This document shows, one piece after another, positions 10,801-19,409 of a stretch of 64,000 bases of DNA. The stretch comes from Akkermansia biwaensis (GTDB lineage: Bacteria; Verrucomicrobiota; Verrucomicrobiia; Verrucomicrobiales; Akkermansiaceae), in the NCBI RefSeq assembly GCF_026072915.1, contig NZ_AP025943.1:992001-1056000 (forward strand), read 5' to 3'. A program made the position numbers and the translations under genes. The notes under the pieces are model-generated. The model was not told the DNA's origin. It did no database searches and worked only from the letters and a program-made list of their open reading frames with translations. Position 1 is the first letter of the stretch. Each line of letters begins with the position of its first letter.

Positions 10801-12171
10801 TTAAAACTCGCAATTCCGCGGCGTGCGGGCAAACGGCAGCACGTCCCGGATGTTCGTTACGCCCGTGATGAACATCAGCAGGCGTTCAAACCCGGCTCCG
10901 AATCCGGCGTGGGGAACGGAACCGTAACGGCGCAAGTCGGCATACCAGCGGTAGGCTTCCTCGTTCATGCCCTGCCGCTTCATGTTTTCCAGCAGAATGT
11001 CCAGCCGTTCCTCGCGCTGGCTTCCCCCCACGATTTCGCCGATTCCGGGAACCAGCACATCCATGGCGGTGACAGTCCTGCCGTCGTCATTGAGACGCAT
11101 GTAGAAAGGTTTGATCTCCTTGGGATAATCGTACACGATGACCGGACTCTTGAAATGTTCCTCCGTCAGGAAGCGTTCATGCTCGCTCTGCAGGTTGATT
11201 CCCCAGGAGACCGGAAAATCAAATGTTCTCCCGCTCTTGAGAAGAATGTCCACGGCTTCCGTATAGGAACAGCGCACGAACGGCGTATCCTTCACGTGCT
11301 CCAGGCGCTCCCGCAGGCCCTTGTCCACAAACCGGTTCAGGAATTCGATCTCTTCCGCGCTGTTCTCCAGGGCGTCACGGATCAGCTCCCGGACAAATGC
11401 CTCCGCCATGTCCATGTCCCCGCGCAGGTCGCAAAAAGCCATTTCAGGCTCTACCATCCAGAACTCCGCCGCATGGCGCGTGGTGTTGGAATTTTCCGCC
11501 CGGAACGTGGGGCCGAACGTGTAAATATTGCTCAGGGCGCAGGCAAAAGCCTCCCCTTCCAACTGGCCGCTCACGGTCAGATAGGCCGCCTTTCCAAAGA
11601 AATCCCGCGCGGTGTCGCGGGAGGCGGCATCACCCACGTCCAGCGTCGTCACGCGGAACATTTCCCCCGCCCCTTCGCAATCGCTGGCGGTGATGATGGG
11701 CGTACTGACCCAGACAAAGTCCCGGGACTGGAAAAACCGGTGGATGGACGCAGCCAGACGGCTGCGCATGCGGAACACCGCGCCGAACAGGTTCGTGCGG
11801 GGGCGCAAATGGGCGATGGAACGCAGGAACTCCGGCGTGTGCCCCTTCTTCTGGAGGGGGTAGGATTCCGGAGCGGCGCCGACCAGCTCCAGGGAAGAGG
11901 CGCGCAATTCCCAGCGCTGCTTCCCCTGCCCGGCCACCAGGGCGCCGCGGACGCTCACTGCGGCCCCGGTCGTCATCTCTGCAATCCGTTCATAACCGGG
12001 GATGCCCTCATCCGCCACCACTTGGAGAGAGGCCACGCTGGAGCCGTCATTGATCTCTAAAAAGGAAAACGCCTTGGAATCCCGGCGCGTACGCACCCAG
12101 CCCTGAACCAGCATGTCCGGAATTTCCGCTTCACTGGACAGGGCATGTTTCACCAATGTTCTGCTGATCAT
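10801..12171 (-). CDS. asnS: Asparaginyl-tRNA synthetase
   Basis: 456 aa, normal length for AsnRS, a class IIb aminoacyl-tRNA synthetase that charges tRNA-Asn. An N-terminal OB-fold anticodon-binding domain (about 18-105, [19 protein letters not shown]) is followed by the catalytic domain. Motif 1 surrounds [18 protein letters not shown], motif 2 is [19 protein letters not shown], and motif 3 is [20 protein letters not shown] near the C-terminus. The ending [14 protein letters not shown] is typical of AsnRS rather than AspRS. ATG at 12171 gives the expected N-terminus. A 7-bp hairpin (10776-10794, GGCGGCA/TGCCGCC) just downstream on the minus strand may help termination, but it lacks a T-run. 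Confidence 0.96.
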   Translation of the reverse strand: MISRTLVKHALSSEAEIPDMLVQGWVRTRRDSKAFSFLEINDGSSVASLQVVADEGIPGYERIAEMTTGAAVSVRGALVAGQGKQRWELRASSLELVGAAPESYPLQKKGHTPEFLRSIAHLRPRTNLFGAVFRMRSRLAASIHRFFQSRDFVWVSTPIITASDCEGAGEMFRVTTLDVGDAASRDTARDFFGKAAYLTVSGQLEGEAFACALSNIYTFGPTFRAENSNTTRHAAEFWMVEPEMAFCDLRGDMDMAEAFVRELIRDALENSAEEIEFLNRFVDKGLRERLEHVKDTPFVRCSYTEAVDILLKSGRTFDFPVSWGINLQSEHERFLTEEHFKSPVIVYDYPKEIKPFYMRLNDDGRTVTAMDVLVPGIGEIVGGSQREERLDILLENMKRQGMNEEAYRWYADLRRYGSVPHAGFGAGFERLLMFITGVTNIRDVLPFARTPRNCEF

Positions 12172-12273
12172 GGCGCAAGTATAATACGCTCCTGCCCGCA
12201 GACCAGCCAGAAGTGCCCCGGAAAGGGGAATATCTGCGGTTCTTTCCGCTCGGCCGCAAAAAGCCTTCCGTAC

Positions 12274-13554
12274 TTATTTGGACGGTTGCATGACCTGGCG
12301 TCCCGTCGTGATGGCGATGGCGTCAGCCATGGGCATTTCCTTTTCCGTATGCTCCGCGCCCCATGAATCGGAAAAAATGACCGTTTTCTTTTCCTCATCA
12401 AAGCCGATGATCAGGCGCAAATGGCCGCCGCGGGTCTGGGACAGCCTCTTGGGTTCCGGCACAATGCCCAACTGCACGGACCAGAGCACGGGAATGCCCG
12501 CAGTGATATAGGGGCGGATGGAATTGATCCATTTGTCCACCTGGTTCTGGGAACCTGCGCGCGCCAGTTTCAGCACTTCCCCGTCCGCGTTGTCCCAGAA
12601 GGCCGGCCAGCTCGTCTGGCTGTCCACTTTCTCCTTCTTCAGCTTGGAAGCGGCCCGGTTGTAGGATTTCAATATATTATTGAAATCACGGTAATCCGTC
12701 AGGGAATCCAGAACACGGATCCTGATCTGGAACCGCGCTCCTATTTTCTTCAGGTTTTCCGCCATTTCAGCAGTGCTTGTTCCTCCGGAAGCTGACGTAT
12801 TGCCCAGTGAGGCCAGTTCGTGCTGATCCACATAATCCATTCCATAATAAGCGAACACACGGGCGGCAGTAGCCACCACGCAGTAGCCTTTCTGTCCCTG
12901 ATCCACCATGGGGATGTCCTGAATCACGATGCGCTTCCCTTCCTTCTTCACATGCTGCTTGATGTCCGCCTTTTTCGCGCGGGAGGACGTGTCCGGCCGC
13001 GCGATGGAAGCTTCCGTAGGCCCTAATTTCAGACGGATGAATTCCGCCTCGAACTCCCGGCCCTCACGCGACGAATTGACCTCCACCACGGCGGCGCCCT
13101 TGTCCCATACCCAGGACCAGCCGTTCACCTTCACCACGGCTTCACGGCGGGAGGCGCGGTATTCCTTGGACTTCACGCCGGTGAGGGTGTCCAGGGCCGC
13201 CTTGACGCGCTCCAGGCGCGTTTCAAACTCATCCCGGTCAATCGCCCCGTTGTCCCCCTTGTTGTAAATCATGACGGTCATGGATTGGGGTGTATCATCC
13301 TTCCAGTTCACCAAAGTCTCTCCCAGGGAAATTTCCCCTATCTTGATCCGGGGCCTGGCCATGCGGAGCTGGGTTTTCTCCTTGTCCACCCAGCCGCCCG
13401 CTTCTCCATTAAAATACTTGCCGAACAAGTCCTCCCTGGACGAACTCCAGAAGGAGCCGGACTTCAGATCCGGAGCCATGTCACCGCCTGCCAAAGCAGT
13501 GGACACCAGGCAGCAGCTCGCGAATACGGACAAAAAGAAAGAAATGAATTTCAT
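12274..13554 (-). CDS. Secreted C39-like cysteine peptidase family protein
   Basis: 426 aa from ATG 13554, where a signal peptide begins (MKFISFFLSVFASCCLVSTALA). The C-terminal half has a papain-like C39 arrangement: VDQGQKGYCVVATAARVF with the nucleophile Cys near residue 225 and the oxyanion Gln just before it, GGHLRLIIGFD with the His near 376, and SDSWG near 397 as the third catalytic position. The N-terminal half (about 25-200) is unrecognised. Such proteins act outside the cytoplasm on peptides, but this one has no ABC transporter or bacteriocin precursor beside it, so maturation of a bacteriocin is not supported. Upstream translation from 13617 (21 more codons) would bury the signal peptide and is rejected. 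Confidence 0.72.
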   Translation of the reverse strand: MKFISFFLSVFASCCLVSTALAGGDMAPDLKSGSFWSSSREDLFGKYFNGEAGGWVDKEKTQLRMARPRIKIGEISLGETLVNWKDDTPQSMTVMIYNKGDNGAIDRDEFETRLERVKAALDTLTGVKSKEYRASRREAVVKVNGWSWVWDKGAAVVEVNSSREGREFEAEFIRLKLGPTEASIARPDTSSRAKKADIKQHVKKEGKRIVIQDIPMVDQGQKGYCVVATAARVFAYYGMDYVDQHELASLGNTSASGGTSTAEMAENLKKIGARFQIRIRVLDSLTDYRDFNNILKSYNRAASKLKKEKVDSQTSWPAFWDNADGEVLKLARAGSQNQVDKWINSIRPYITAGIPVLWSVQLGIVPEPKRLSQTRGGHLRLIIGFDEEKKTVIFSDSWGAEHTEKEMPMADAIAITTGRQVMQPSK

Positions 13555-13981
13555 GGCGTCAGGGATGTTGAAAGGTAACTCCACCCAGTGGAATTTATTC
13601 TTCAATGTATGCCGCAATGCTCCTCATGCCAAGCAAAAAGGAATGAAGCAAATGGGTGCGGAACCGCCGGACAGGAACAGGTTTCGCAACGGCCTGCATC
13701 CCCGCAGACGGCCCGATATACATTGTCTGCCGGATTCATCCATTTAAACCCGCCTGTCCGTTAAAATCCCAATCCTCCCCTTCCTCTCCGGGAAGGCCTC
13801 TTGCCTGCAAAGGACTGGAAAACCGGAAACACACACAGAAAAGGCTGGATCAACAACTCCCGGAATAAAGCCATCAAGAAACCCCGCGGTTCCTGAGAAA
13901 GAGCTTTACAAGACTTTATGTCTAATAATCTCCAACTCCGGCTCCCCAACCTTACCCCGGGAGAGACACCGCTCACATGAA
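13555..13981. other. Intergenic region with no recognised gene
   Basis: About 430 bp between two minus-strand genes. I see no convincing coding frame, tRNA signature or strong terminator. It should contain the promoter of the C39-like peptidase gene. An 80-codon minus-strand frame here is low-complexity Arg/Gly-rich and has no signs of a real protein. Confidence 0.5.
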
Positions 13982-14584
13982 CTAGTCCGAACGCGCGAAA
14001 CACGGGATAAACCCCTCCATGATTTTCTTAACAATTTCCTCATGGTCCTCAAAAGTGGTGCCATTGCGAAATAAAAACCTGAGAGTTTGGTAACTCACAT
14101 CCCAGCCTTCCTTTCGATACAGATAAAGTGCAAACACTTCCTTATCCGTTTTACTGCAAAAAAGATCGTAATGCTTTGTCCTGATAATTTTAGTCAGCAA
14201 CGCATTCCTGAAAAAGTCAGTCAGTATGACCTCCCTCGGGGTCTCAAAACCACGCGGGACATAAAAGTCCTCGGTTATAAATCCGTAGGTGCTGGCCCTG
14301 ACTTCCAATGATTTTTTCTCATCATGCAAAACAAGGGTGTGCAGGTTTCCCTCCGGAATGCGAACATCTCTTCCTATATCGAGACTAAATGATATTCCAC
14401 TGGCGGGATCAATGGTGAAACTGCTTGGGTAACTGATGATGAAGCACCGGGCAAAACGCTCCCGTTCTTCTCCTTTGCCGAAAGTCGTCCATTTGCCGGG
14501 GAGTTCAGCATCTCCAGCAGCGATGCAACTCCCCAGTCCAAAAAACAGTGCTACGAGAACAAGAAGGAATTTGATCGGCTTCAT
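13982..14584 (-). CDS. Secreted protein of unknown function
   Basis: 200 aa from ATG 14584, which begins a signal peptide MKPIKFLLVLVALFFGLGSC with cleavage near IAA-GDAE. The cysteine in GLGSC could also make it a lipoprotein (LGSC fits a loose lipobox). The mature part contains RCFIISYPSSFTIDPASGISFSLD and a long charged middle, with no motif I can assign. First gene of an AT-richer trio of small minus-strand genes (to 15506). Function unknown. Confidence 0.6.
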   Translation of the reverse strand: MKPIKFLLVLVALFFGLGSCIAAGDAELPGKWTTFGKGEERERFARCFIISYPSSFTIDPASGISFSLDIGRDVRIPEGNLHTLVLHDEKKSLEVRASTYGFITEDFYVPRGFETPREVILTDFFRNALLTKIIRTKHYDLFCSKTDKEVFALYLYRKEGWDVSYQTLRFLFRNGTTFEDHEEIVKKIMEGFIPCFARSD

Positions 14585-14684
14585 AACAATAAAAAACGGG
14601 ATAAAATGAAAATTCATTTCTCCCCATTCATTTATAATTCTTCATTTTGTATTATATATTCCTGAATATTCAGGAGATTTCAAT

Positions 14685-14948
14685 TTACATTAGTTGAAAT
14701 GCTTTAAAAATAATAAAACGAATCCCCTTGCTGATAAAAAACAATAATCCAAACAACAATAATCCTGCAAGCAACCCGTATGCTATTCCATGGACCAAAC
14801 ATAGTGTAAGCGTAATTAAAACAACAGGAACACTGCCGAAGATGATAGCTATAATAGTAAAAATGAGAGATATTTCCGAATCTTTCGCGATGGCGGAAAG
14901 AAACAAGGGGATCAAGTACAATATAAAAAATAAAAATATTAAAGGCAT
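14685..14948 (-). CDS. Small membrane protein
   Basis: 87 aa, almost entirely hydrophobic: helices near 1-20 (PLIFLFFILYLIPLFLSAI), 27-50 and 53-75 with a short basic end. It lies between two other small exported proteins in AT-rich DNA. No family is recognised. The strong hydrophobic pattern supports a real gene, but there is no homology argument. Confidence 0.45.
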   Translation of the reverse strand: MPLIFLFFILYLIPLFLSAIAKDSEISLIFTIIAIIFGSVPVVLITLTLCLVHGIAYGLLAGLLLFGLLFFISKGIRFIIFKAFQLM

Positions 14949-15065
14949 GCCTTCAATTTCTTAAGAAAAATAAAAAGATACGTTACGCGAAATAAATTTT
15001 ATAAATGGTGCGACCGATATGATTTTCGAATAAGAAGCGGGGTTATTTCCTGTTTTATCCATTTT

Positions 15066-15506
15066 TCATAAATGATAAAACATACTCTGGGATGGAGACT
15101 TTTCCGTACTGATGATAACTTTAATAAATTTATTCTCCTCATTAATTTCCATATCAATGGCGGGAGAAGCTCCGATGTATATCCACAAATTATAAAATTC
15201 TTTTTCTATCGTCCCGTCATTAATGCGCCGTTTCAATTCTTGCCAGGCTTCAGGATTACCTTCATTTTCAAAAGCCAATCCATATGACTTCGTGAATTTT
15301 TCCAGAGACCAGGTGCCGCCCAAAGTAGAGAAACGGCAGTGGTACTGCTGGGAAACGGACGATAGAAACATACTTGAAATTGCCGCCGTATTAGCCATGG
15401 ATCTTTGTCTGCTGTCCACTGTCTGCTGTTTAATATACAAGTAGGCTGCAAACAGTGCTGCGACACCTAATAAAAATAAAATCATTATTTTTATTACTTT
15501 CTTCAT
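15066..15506 (-). CDS. Small membrane-anchored protein of unknown function
   Basis: 146 aa. The N-terminus MKKVIKIMILFLLGVAALFA is a signal anchor. The remainder is a soluble domain that includes TLGGTWSLEKFTKSYGLAFE and IYIGASPAIDMEINEENKFIKV. Local base composition is clearly AT-richer than the housekeeping genes. No family recognised; the gene call rests on the anchor and the uninterrupted frame. Confidence 0.5.
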   Translation of the reverse strand: MKKVIKIMILFLLGVAALFAAYLYIKQQTVDSRQRSMANTAAISSMFLSSVSQQYHCRFSTLGGTWSLEKFTKSYGLAFENEGNPEAWQELKRRINDGTIEKEFYNLWIYIGASPAIDMEINEENKFIKVIISTEKSPSQSMFYHL

Positions 15507-16194
15507 ATTTAACTAAATTTATATATAATCCAGAAGGAAGTCAAGGAAGATAATATCTTCCTTTTTTATCGATATATTGTTGCTTGCAAATGTTTTAGAA
15601 ATTATTCCTCCTATTCGTCATGAGATGTTTGTCTTGAAAAAATCAAATTTATGGATCATATGCAAATTTATGGATTTATTCCAGCAAATTCAACATATGG
15701 GATAAACAAATATCATGGTTCTGATAAGGACGAATATTGCTTTTCCCTATTTCTTATCGTCCGTTCATTCCCCCACAAGAATGGGAAACAAGCTGCAGGT
15801 ACTGCATCCGGCAGCCAATATGCCTGACGGCTCTTTTTCCTTGATCTTCTTTCCGCAGGGTTTCTTTAGAAAGGCCCTGCTGTCAGCTACGTACCGCTAT
15901 GCAGGAATGAGGCGCGTCCGGAAGGACCAGAATATCCTCTCTGCTCAATTGTAAGGGAAAACGCTTGTTTTCACAAGAAACCCCGGCTGTGCCTACGAAA
16001 TGTAATCACATGGGAAACTAATAACCGGACACGAGAAATAAAGGATAACCACGCTTTTCCCACCTTTTCAGGCACATGTTCTGCGCAAATTCTGTCTTGT
16101 CCAAAGTTTGTTTGCCAAAAACAAATTCTGCTTTTCCGGCAGATCAAGAGGCACCCCAAGCGCCATCCAGAAGAGGCAGAGGAAGCACCCCCGG
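15507..16194. other. Long intergenic region with no supported gene
   Basis: About 690 bp. The left part is AT-rich and contains a 10-bp hairpin AAGGAAGATA/TATCTTCCTT (15543-15563) followed by T residues, an isolated terminator-like structure on the plus strand with no plus-strand gene before it. Frames at 15715-15954 (+) and 15971-16159 (-) have neither motifs nor plausible starts. It may be decayed coding DNA, but I cannot identify a parent gene. Confidence 0.4.
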
Positions 16195-16241
16195 ATAAAA
16201 ATACGGCCTTCGGCAGGATTTTCCCACCGGAGGCCGGTATT
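16195..16241 (-). terminator. Intrinsic terminator of trxA
   Basis: Read on the minus strand, AATACCGGCCT pairs with AGGCCGTATT across a GC-rich loop (plus-strand arms 16200-16209 and 16231-16241), followed by TTTTAT. It starts about 20 nt after the trxA stop. Confidence 0.6.
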
Positions 16242-16261
16242 ACATCAATAATCGCGAACGG

Positions 16262-16579
16262 TTACATGACCGGGCGCAGGCGCTGGAGAATGGCGTCCTT
16301 GGAAGTGGCGCCCACCATGGTGTCCATGATTTCTCCATCCTTGATGATCAGGAGAGTAGGAATGGTGCGCACGCCATAGGTTGCGGCCAGGCCGTTGTTG
16401 GCGTCCACATCCACTTTGCCCACCTTGACCTTGCCGGCAAGTTCCGTAGCCAACTGGTCAATGATCGGAGCGATCATGCGGCAGGGGCCGCACCATGTAG
16501 CCCAGAAGTCGACAAGCACAGGGATGTCGGACTTCAGGACTTCATCCTCAAAATTTGCTTCAGAAAATACGTTTGCCAT
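16262..16579 (-). CDS. trxA: Thioredoxin
   Basis: 105 aa, the standard size of cytoplasmic thioredoxin 1. The active site is WCGPC with Cys30 and Cys33 (VDFWATWCGPCRM). The conserved cis-proline is in GVRTIPTLLI, and the Asp of VDFW, buried in the family, is present. It reduces protein disulfides (ribonucleotide reductase, peroxiredoxins) with thioredoxin reductase, which is not in this window. No signal peptide. It lies 38 bp after the proline-rich membrane protein gene on the same strand and is probably co-transcribed with it. Confidence 0.97.
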   Translation of the reverse strand: MANVFSEANFEDEVLKSDIPVLVDFWATWCGPCRMIAPIIDQLATELAGKVKVGKVDVDANNGLAATYGVRTIPTLLIIKDGEIMDTMVGATSKDAILQRLRPVM

Positions 16580-16617
16580 AGTACCGCTTAGAGTATTTGG
16601 AGAACCGTTATGTTCAC

Positions 16618-17313
16618 TTATTCTTCGTCGTCGGCGACATCGGAGGACGCATCGTCAGCAGGGGCATCCGCAGCGGCTTCGTCAGACGTTTCAGACGCTT
16701 CCTCGGCGGCGTCATCGGCAGACTCGTCGCTGGAGGCGGCGGGAGCCGCGGCGGCAGGATTTTCTTCACTGCCCAGCCAGCCCGTCATGCTGCGGGATTC
16801 CAGCGTATCCGTAGCGTACTGGTAACCGACGAATGCCAGGGCAAAAGCCAAGGCCACGAAGGAAAGAACATTCAGAAGGGTATTGGAGCCTTCCTCGGTG
16901 TCCTGTTCAAATTTCTTTGCCGTAAAGGAAGCGGAAGAGACGGGAGCCGCGGCGGGAGCCGTATTCAGGCCGATGGTGGCCTGCGGAAGCTGCGCGGTAG
17001 CCATCCCTGCCCCGGGAGGCGTCAGGGGAACGGTAGGAGCCGCTGCGGCGGGAGCCACAGGAGTGGTGGCGGAGCCAAGGGCAACCGTCTTCAGGCCGCC
17101 GCCAAGCTTGATCCCTCCTCCCAGGCCGGCAGGACGCAGGGGAATGGTAGGAGCGGCAGCGGCGGGCGGAGCAGCCGGCGCGGGTGCTCCGGACACGGGA
17201 GGCGCGGCAGGAGGTACGGGCGGCTGGGGTACGGAAGGCGCTGCCGGAGCCGGCGGAGGAGTGGGCGGCGGCGGAGTACCGCCCGGAATGGAGGGGGGTG
17301 GTGGATTACTCAT
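16618..17313 (-). CDS. Proline-rich single-span membrane protein with acidic tail
   Basis: 231 aa in three parts. Residues 1-50 are proline-rich (MSNPPPPSIPGGTPPPPTPP onward). Residues about 54-100 hold two related blocks, PTIPLRPAG and PTVPLTPPG, each followed by Gly/Ala-rich sequence. A single helix lies near 147-163 (LLNVLSFVALAFALAFVGYQ), and the last 50 residues are Ala/Ser/Asp/Glu (SSDESADDAAEEASE). No enzymatic domain. With no signal peptide, the Pro-rich N-terminus is probably cytoplasmic and the acidic tail outside. A scaffold role is speculation. It precedes trxA in an apparent two-gene unit. Confidence 0.75.
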   Translation of the reverse strand: MSNPPPPSIPGGTPPPPTPPPAPAAPSVPQPPVPPAAPPVSGAPAPAAPPAAAAPTIPLRPAGLGGGIKLGGGLKTVALGSATTPVAPAAAAPTVPLTPPGAGMATAQLPQATIGLNTAPAAAPVSSASFTAKKFEQDTEEGSNTLLNVLSFVALAFALAFVGYQYATDTLESRSMTGWLGSEENPAAAAPAASSDESADDAAEEASETSDEAAADAPADDASSDVADDEE

Positions 17314-17502
17314 ATCGGAAAAAATAGCTGTGCTGAAAGATAGCTCTCGCTTATTTCCGTCCGTAAATCAAGAAAAAGAATGCGCAAAGTTCGTTTTCCA
17401 TGCAATTTTTTTCAATTAGGCCCGTATTCCTCTCCAAACACGCTGTCCGGACTTGCCCTGAAAAGCGTTCTTTCCTACGCTGTCCGACCGGCATTATTTG
17501 AT

Positions 17503-18183
17503 ATGAAACCCATTACCAAACTAGCTTCCACACAATTGCCCGACGGCTCCATTCTTGAACTCTGGGAACGGGACGGCTTCCATTTTCTGCTCAGGGACGG
17601 CATGCAGACGGCTTCCAGTTTTTCTCACGGAAGCAATGAAACGGCGGCGGCCATCGCCACGGCGCCCGTCAAGAGGGCCAACCAGCCCTCTTTCCTTTTG
17701 GATGGCCTGGGTCTGGGCTTCACCCTGTTTTCCCTGATGGACCAGGTTCAGAGGGAAAAAGCCAGCTTCATCGTGGCGGAACCGTGCAGGGAACTGGTGG
17801 ACTGGCACCAGGAATTTCTGGATGGGGAACGTCCCGGATTCCTGCATGATCCCCGCGTCAGCGTGGAATTTTCCACCGCTCTCCAGGTAGCCCGCAAGCA
17901 GCAGAAGAGTTTCCACGCCATTTTGTGCCGTTCCACGCACGACCGCATGAACCTGAGCGTAGCGGAAGCTTCCGATTATTTTGCCGCCCTCAAGCAGGGG
18001 GGCCTGCTGGTCATCACCGTAGCCCGTCCGGACACCCGGCTGGTACGCACCCTGCAGAAAGCGGGCTTTGAAGTCAACACGGAAGCGGTGCCCGCTTCAC
18101 ATAAAGGAAAGAAAACCACGTTTCATACCGTTATACTTGGAAAGAAGGGGCGCTTCGTCCCGTTTTCCGCGCGCCAATCCTGA
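17503..18183 (+). CDS. Spermidine synthase-like (Rossmann methyltransferase-fold) protein
   Basis: 226 aa from ATG 17503 (MKPITKLASTQLPDGSILEL). Earlier in-frame starts read through sequence with no protein character. The order of strands matches spermine/spermidine-synthase-like proteins: an N-terminal beta region, then FLLDGLGLGFTLFSLMDQ in place of the usual glycine-rich cofactor loop, ASFIVAEPCRELVDW, and HDPRVSVEFSTALQVARK. The polyamine-synthase Asp gatekeepers are not evident, so catalysis of aminopropyl transfer is doubtful. First gene of the 17.5-24.2 kb run. Function should be called family-level only. Confidence 0.6.
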   Translation: MKPITKLASTQLPDGSILELWERDGFHFLLRDGMQTASSFSHGSNETAAAIATAPVKRANQPSFLLDGLGLGFTLFSLMDQVQREKASFIVAEPCRELVDWHQEFLDGERPGFLHDPRVSVEFSTALQVARKQQKSFHAILCRSTHDRMNLSVAEASDYFAALKQGGLLVITVARPDTRLVRTLQKAGFEVNTEAVPASHKGKKTTFHTVILGKKGRFVPFSARQS

Positions 18184-18210
18184 TTCATCTCTGATTGTAC
18201 ACCATTGCAT

Positions 18211-19395
18211 ATGAAGCATACATCCCTCACCGCCACCGGCCTTCTGGCCGTTCTCCTCATGGGGGGAGCCGCCCTGGCCGACTCCATCGCTCCGGGCATC
18301 CTGCTGCCCAAGAAGAATACCAAGTCCATCTCTTTTGCCCCCAAGGGGAGTTCCGACATTTTCCTGATCGGCATCATGCCCCAGGGCAGCTCCGTCAAAA
18401 AAGGCGATTCCGTGGCCCAGGCGGATTTCCGTACGCTGGACAAGAGCATTGAAGATTACGAACGGGCCATCAAGAGCAAGAACCTGGAAGTGCTGAAACT
18501 CCGTTACGCGCTGGACCAGCAGAAGGAGCGTTCCGCCATGAGTCTCCAGAAATTCCAGACGGCCCTGACGCGCACGGAGGAGGACCAGAAGGACTTCCTG
18601 GAAAAGCGCAAGGCCCGCATGCTGGCGGAAGAGGAGGAACGCGTCAACAAGGCCCTGCGCTACATGTCCTACAAGCAGGAGGAGCTGAACCAGCTCACCA
18701 AGATGTACAAGGACGACCAGGTGGCGGAAGAAACGGAGGAAATCATCCTGAAACGGCTGAAGAATGAACTCGGAGAAAGCGAGTTCGCCGTCCAGGGAGC
18801 CAAACTGGTCGCGGAACTGGCCAAGCTGCGCAATATCCACCGCCTGGGCGAAGATTTCGCCACGGCCGTGAAAGAGAAGCAGACGGACCTGGCGGAAGCC
18901 CGCAAGCAGGCGGAATTCGACCTGGAACAGAAAAAAATAGCCCTCACGGAAGCGGAGGTATCCCTGCGCCGCCTCCAGGACAAATACAACGAGCTGAAAG
19001 CCGACCGCGAAATGGCCTCCTTCAAGGCTCCGGAAAACGGCATCCTGCTTTACGGAGGCTACGTGGCGGACAAATGGGTGGCCATCCCCGTGGCGGAAAA
19101 GCTCAAGCCCGGCGGCAAGCTGGAAGCCTTTGACAAGATAGCCACCATCGTCCCCCCGGACTCGGAACTGATCGTGCAGGCCACCCTTCCGGACTCCACC
19201 GCCACGCCCAAAGTGGGGGAAACCGTCGTCATCAAAGTAACGAACATGCAGATTCCCGGCGTCATCACGGAAGCCAGCCCCATTCCCGGAGCGGACGGCA
19301 AGCGCCGCATCATCGTGACGCCCAAGGTTCCCGCCAGCCAGATATTCGCTCCCGGACTGCCCGTCCAGGTGACCATCAAGGATCAGCAGGCCTGA
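18211..19395 (+). CDS. HlyD/RND-type periplasmic adaptor-like protein
   Basis: 394 aa from ATG 18211, which begins a signal peptide (MKHTSLTATGLLAVLLMGGAALA). A long coiled coil spans about 75-265 (IEDYERAIKSKNLEVLKLRY onward) with heptads of Leu/Ala and many Glu/Lys/Arg. It is flanked by short strands before (FLIGIMPQGSSVKKGDSV, a half lipoyl-like motif) and after (FKAPENGILLYGG), then a beta-barrel-like end (GETVVIKVTNMQIPGVIT, PGLPVQVTI). This is the layout of membrane-fusion proteins. There is no inner-membrane transporter or outer-membrane channel next to it, which is unusual. It is followed 14 bp later by the first cyclase-fold gene. Confidence 0.75.
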   Translation: MKHTSLTATGLLAVLLMGGAALADSIAPGILLPKKNTKSISFAPKGSSDIFLIGIMPQGSSVKKGDSVAQADFRTLDKSIEDYERAIKSKNLEVLKLRYALDQQKERSAMSLQKFQTALTRTEEDQKDFLEKRKARMLAEEEERVNKALRYMSYKQEELNQLTKMYKDDQVAEETEEIILKRLKNELGESEFAVQGAKLVAELAKLRNIHRLGEDFATAVKEKQTDLAEARKQAEFDLEQKKIALTEAEVSLRRLQDKYNELKADREMASFKAPENGILLYGGYVADKWVAIPVAEKLKPGGKLEAFDKIATIVPPDSELIVQATLPDSTATPKVGETVVIKVTNMQIPGVITEASPIPGADGKRRIIVTPKVPASQIFAPGLPVQVTIKDQQA

Positions 19396-19409
19396 TCTCT
19401 TTTCCGCGC

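Noticed and set aside
13761-14003. 80-codon minus-strand frame upstream of the C39-like gene
   Set aside because: Overlaps the neighbouring gene and lacks protein features.
15715-15954. 79-codon plus-strand frame in the 15.5-16.2 kb gap
   Set aside because: No ribosome site, motif or protein-like composition.
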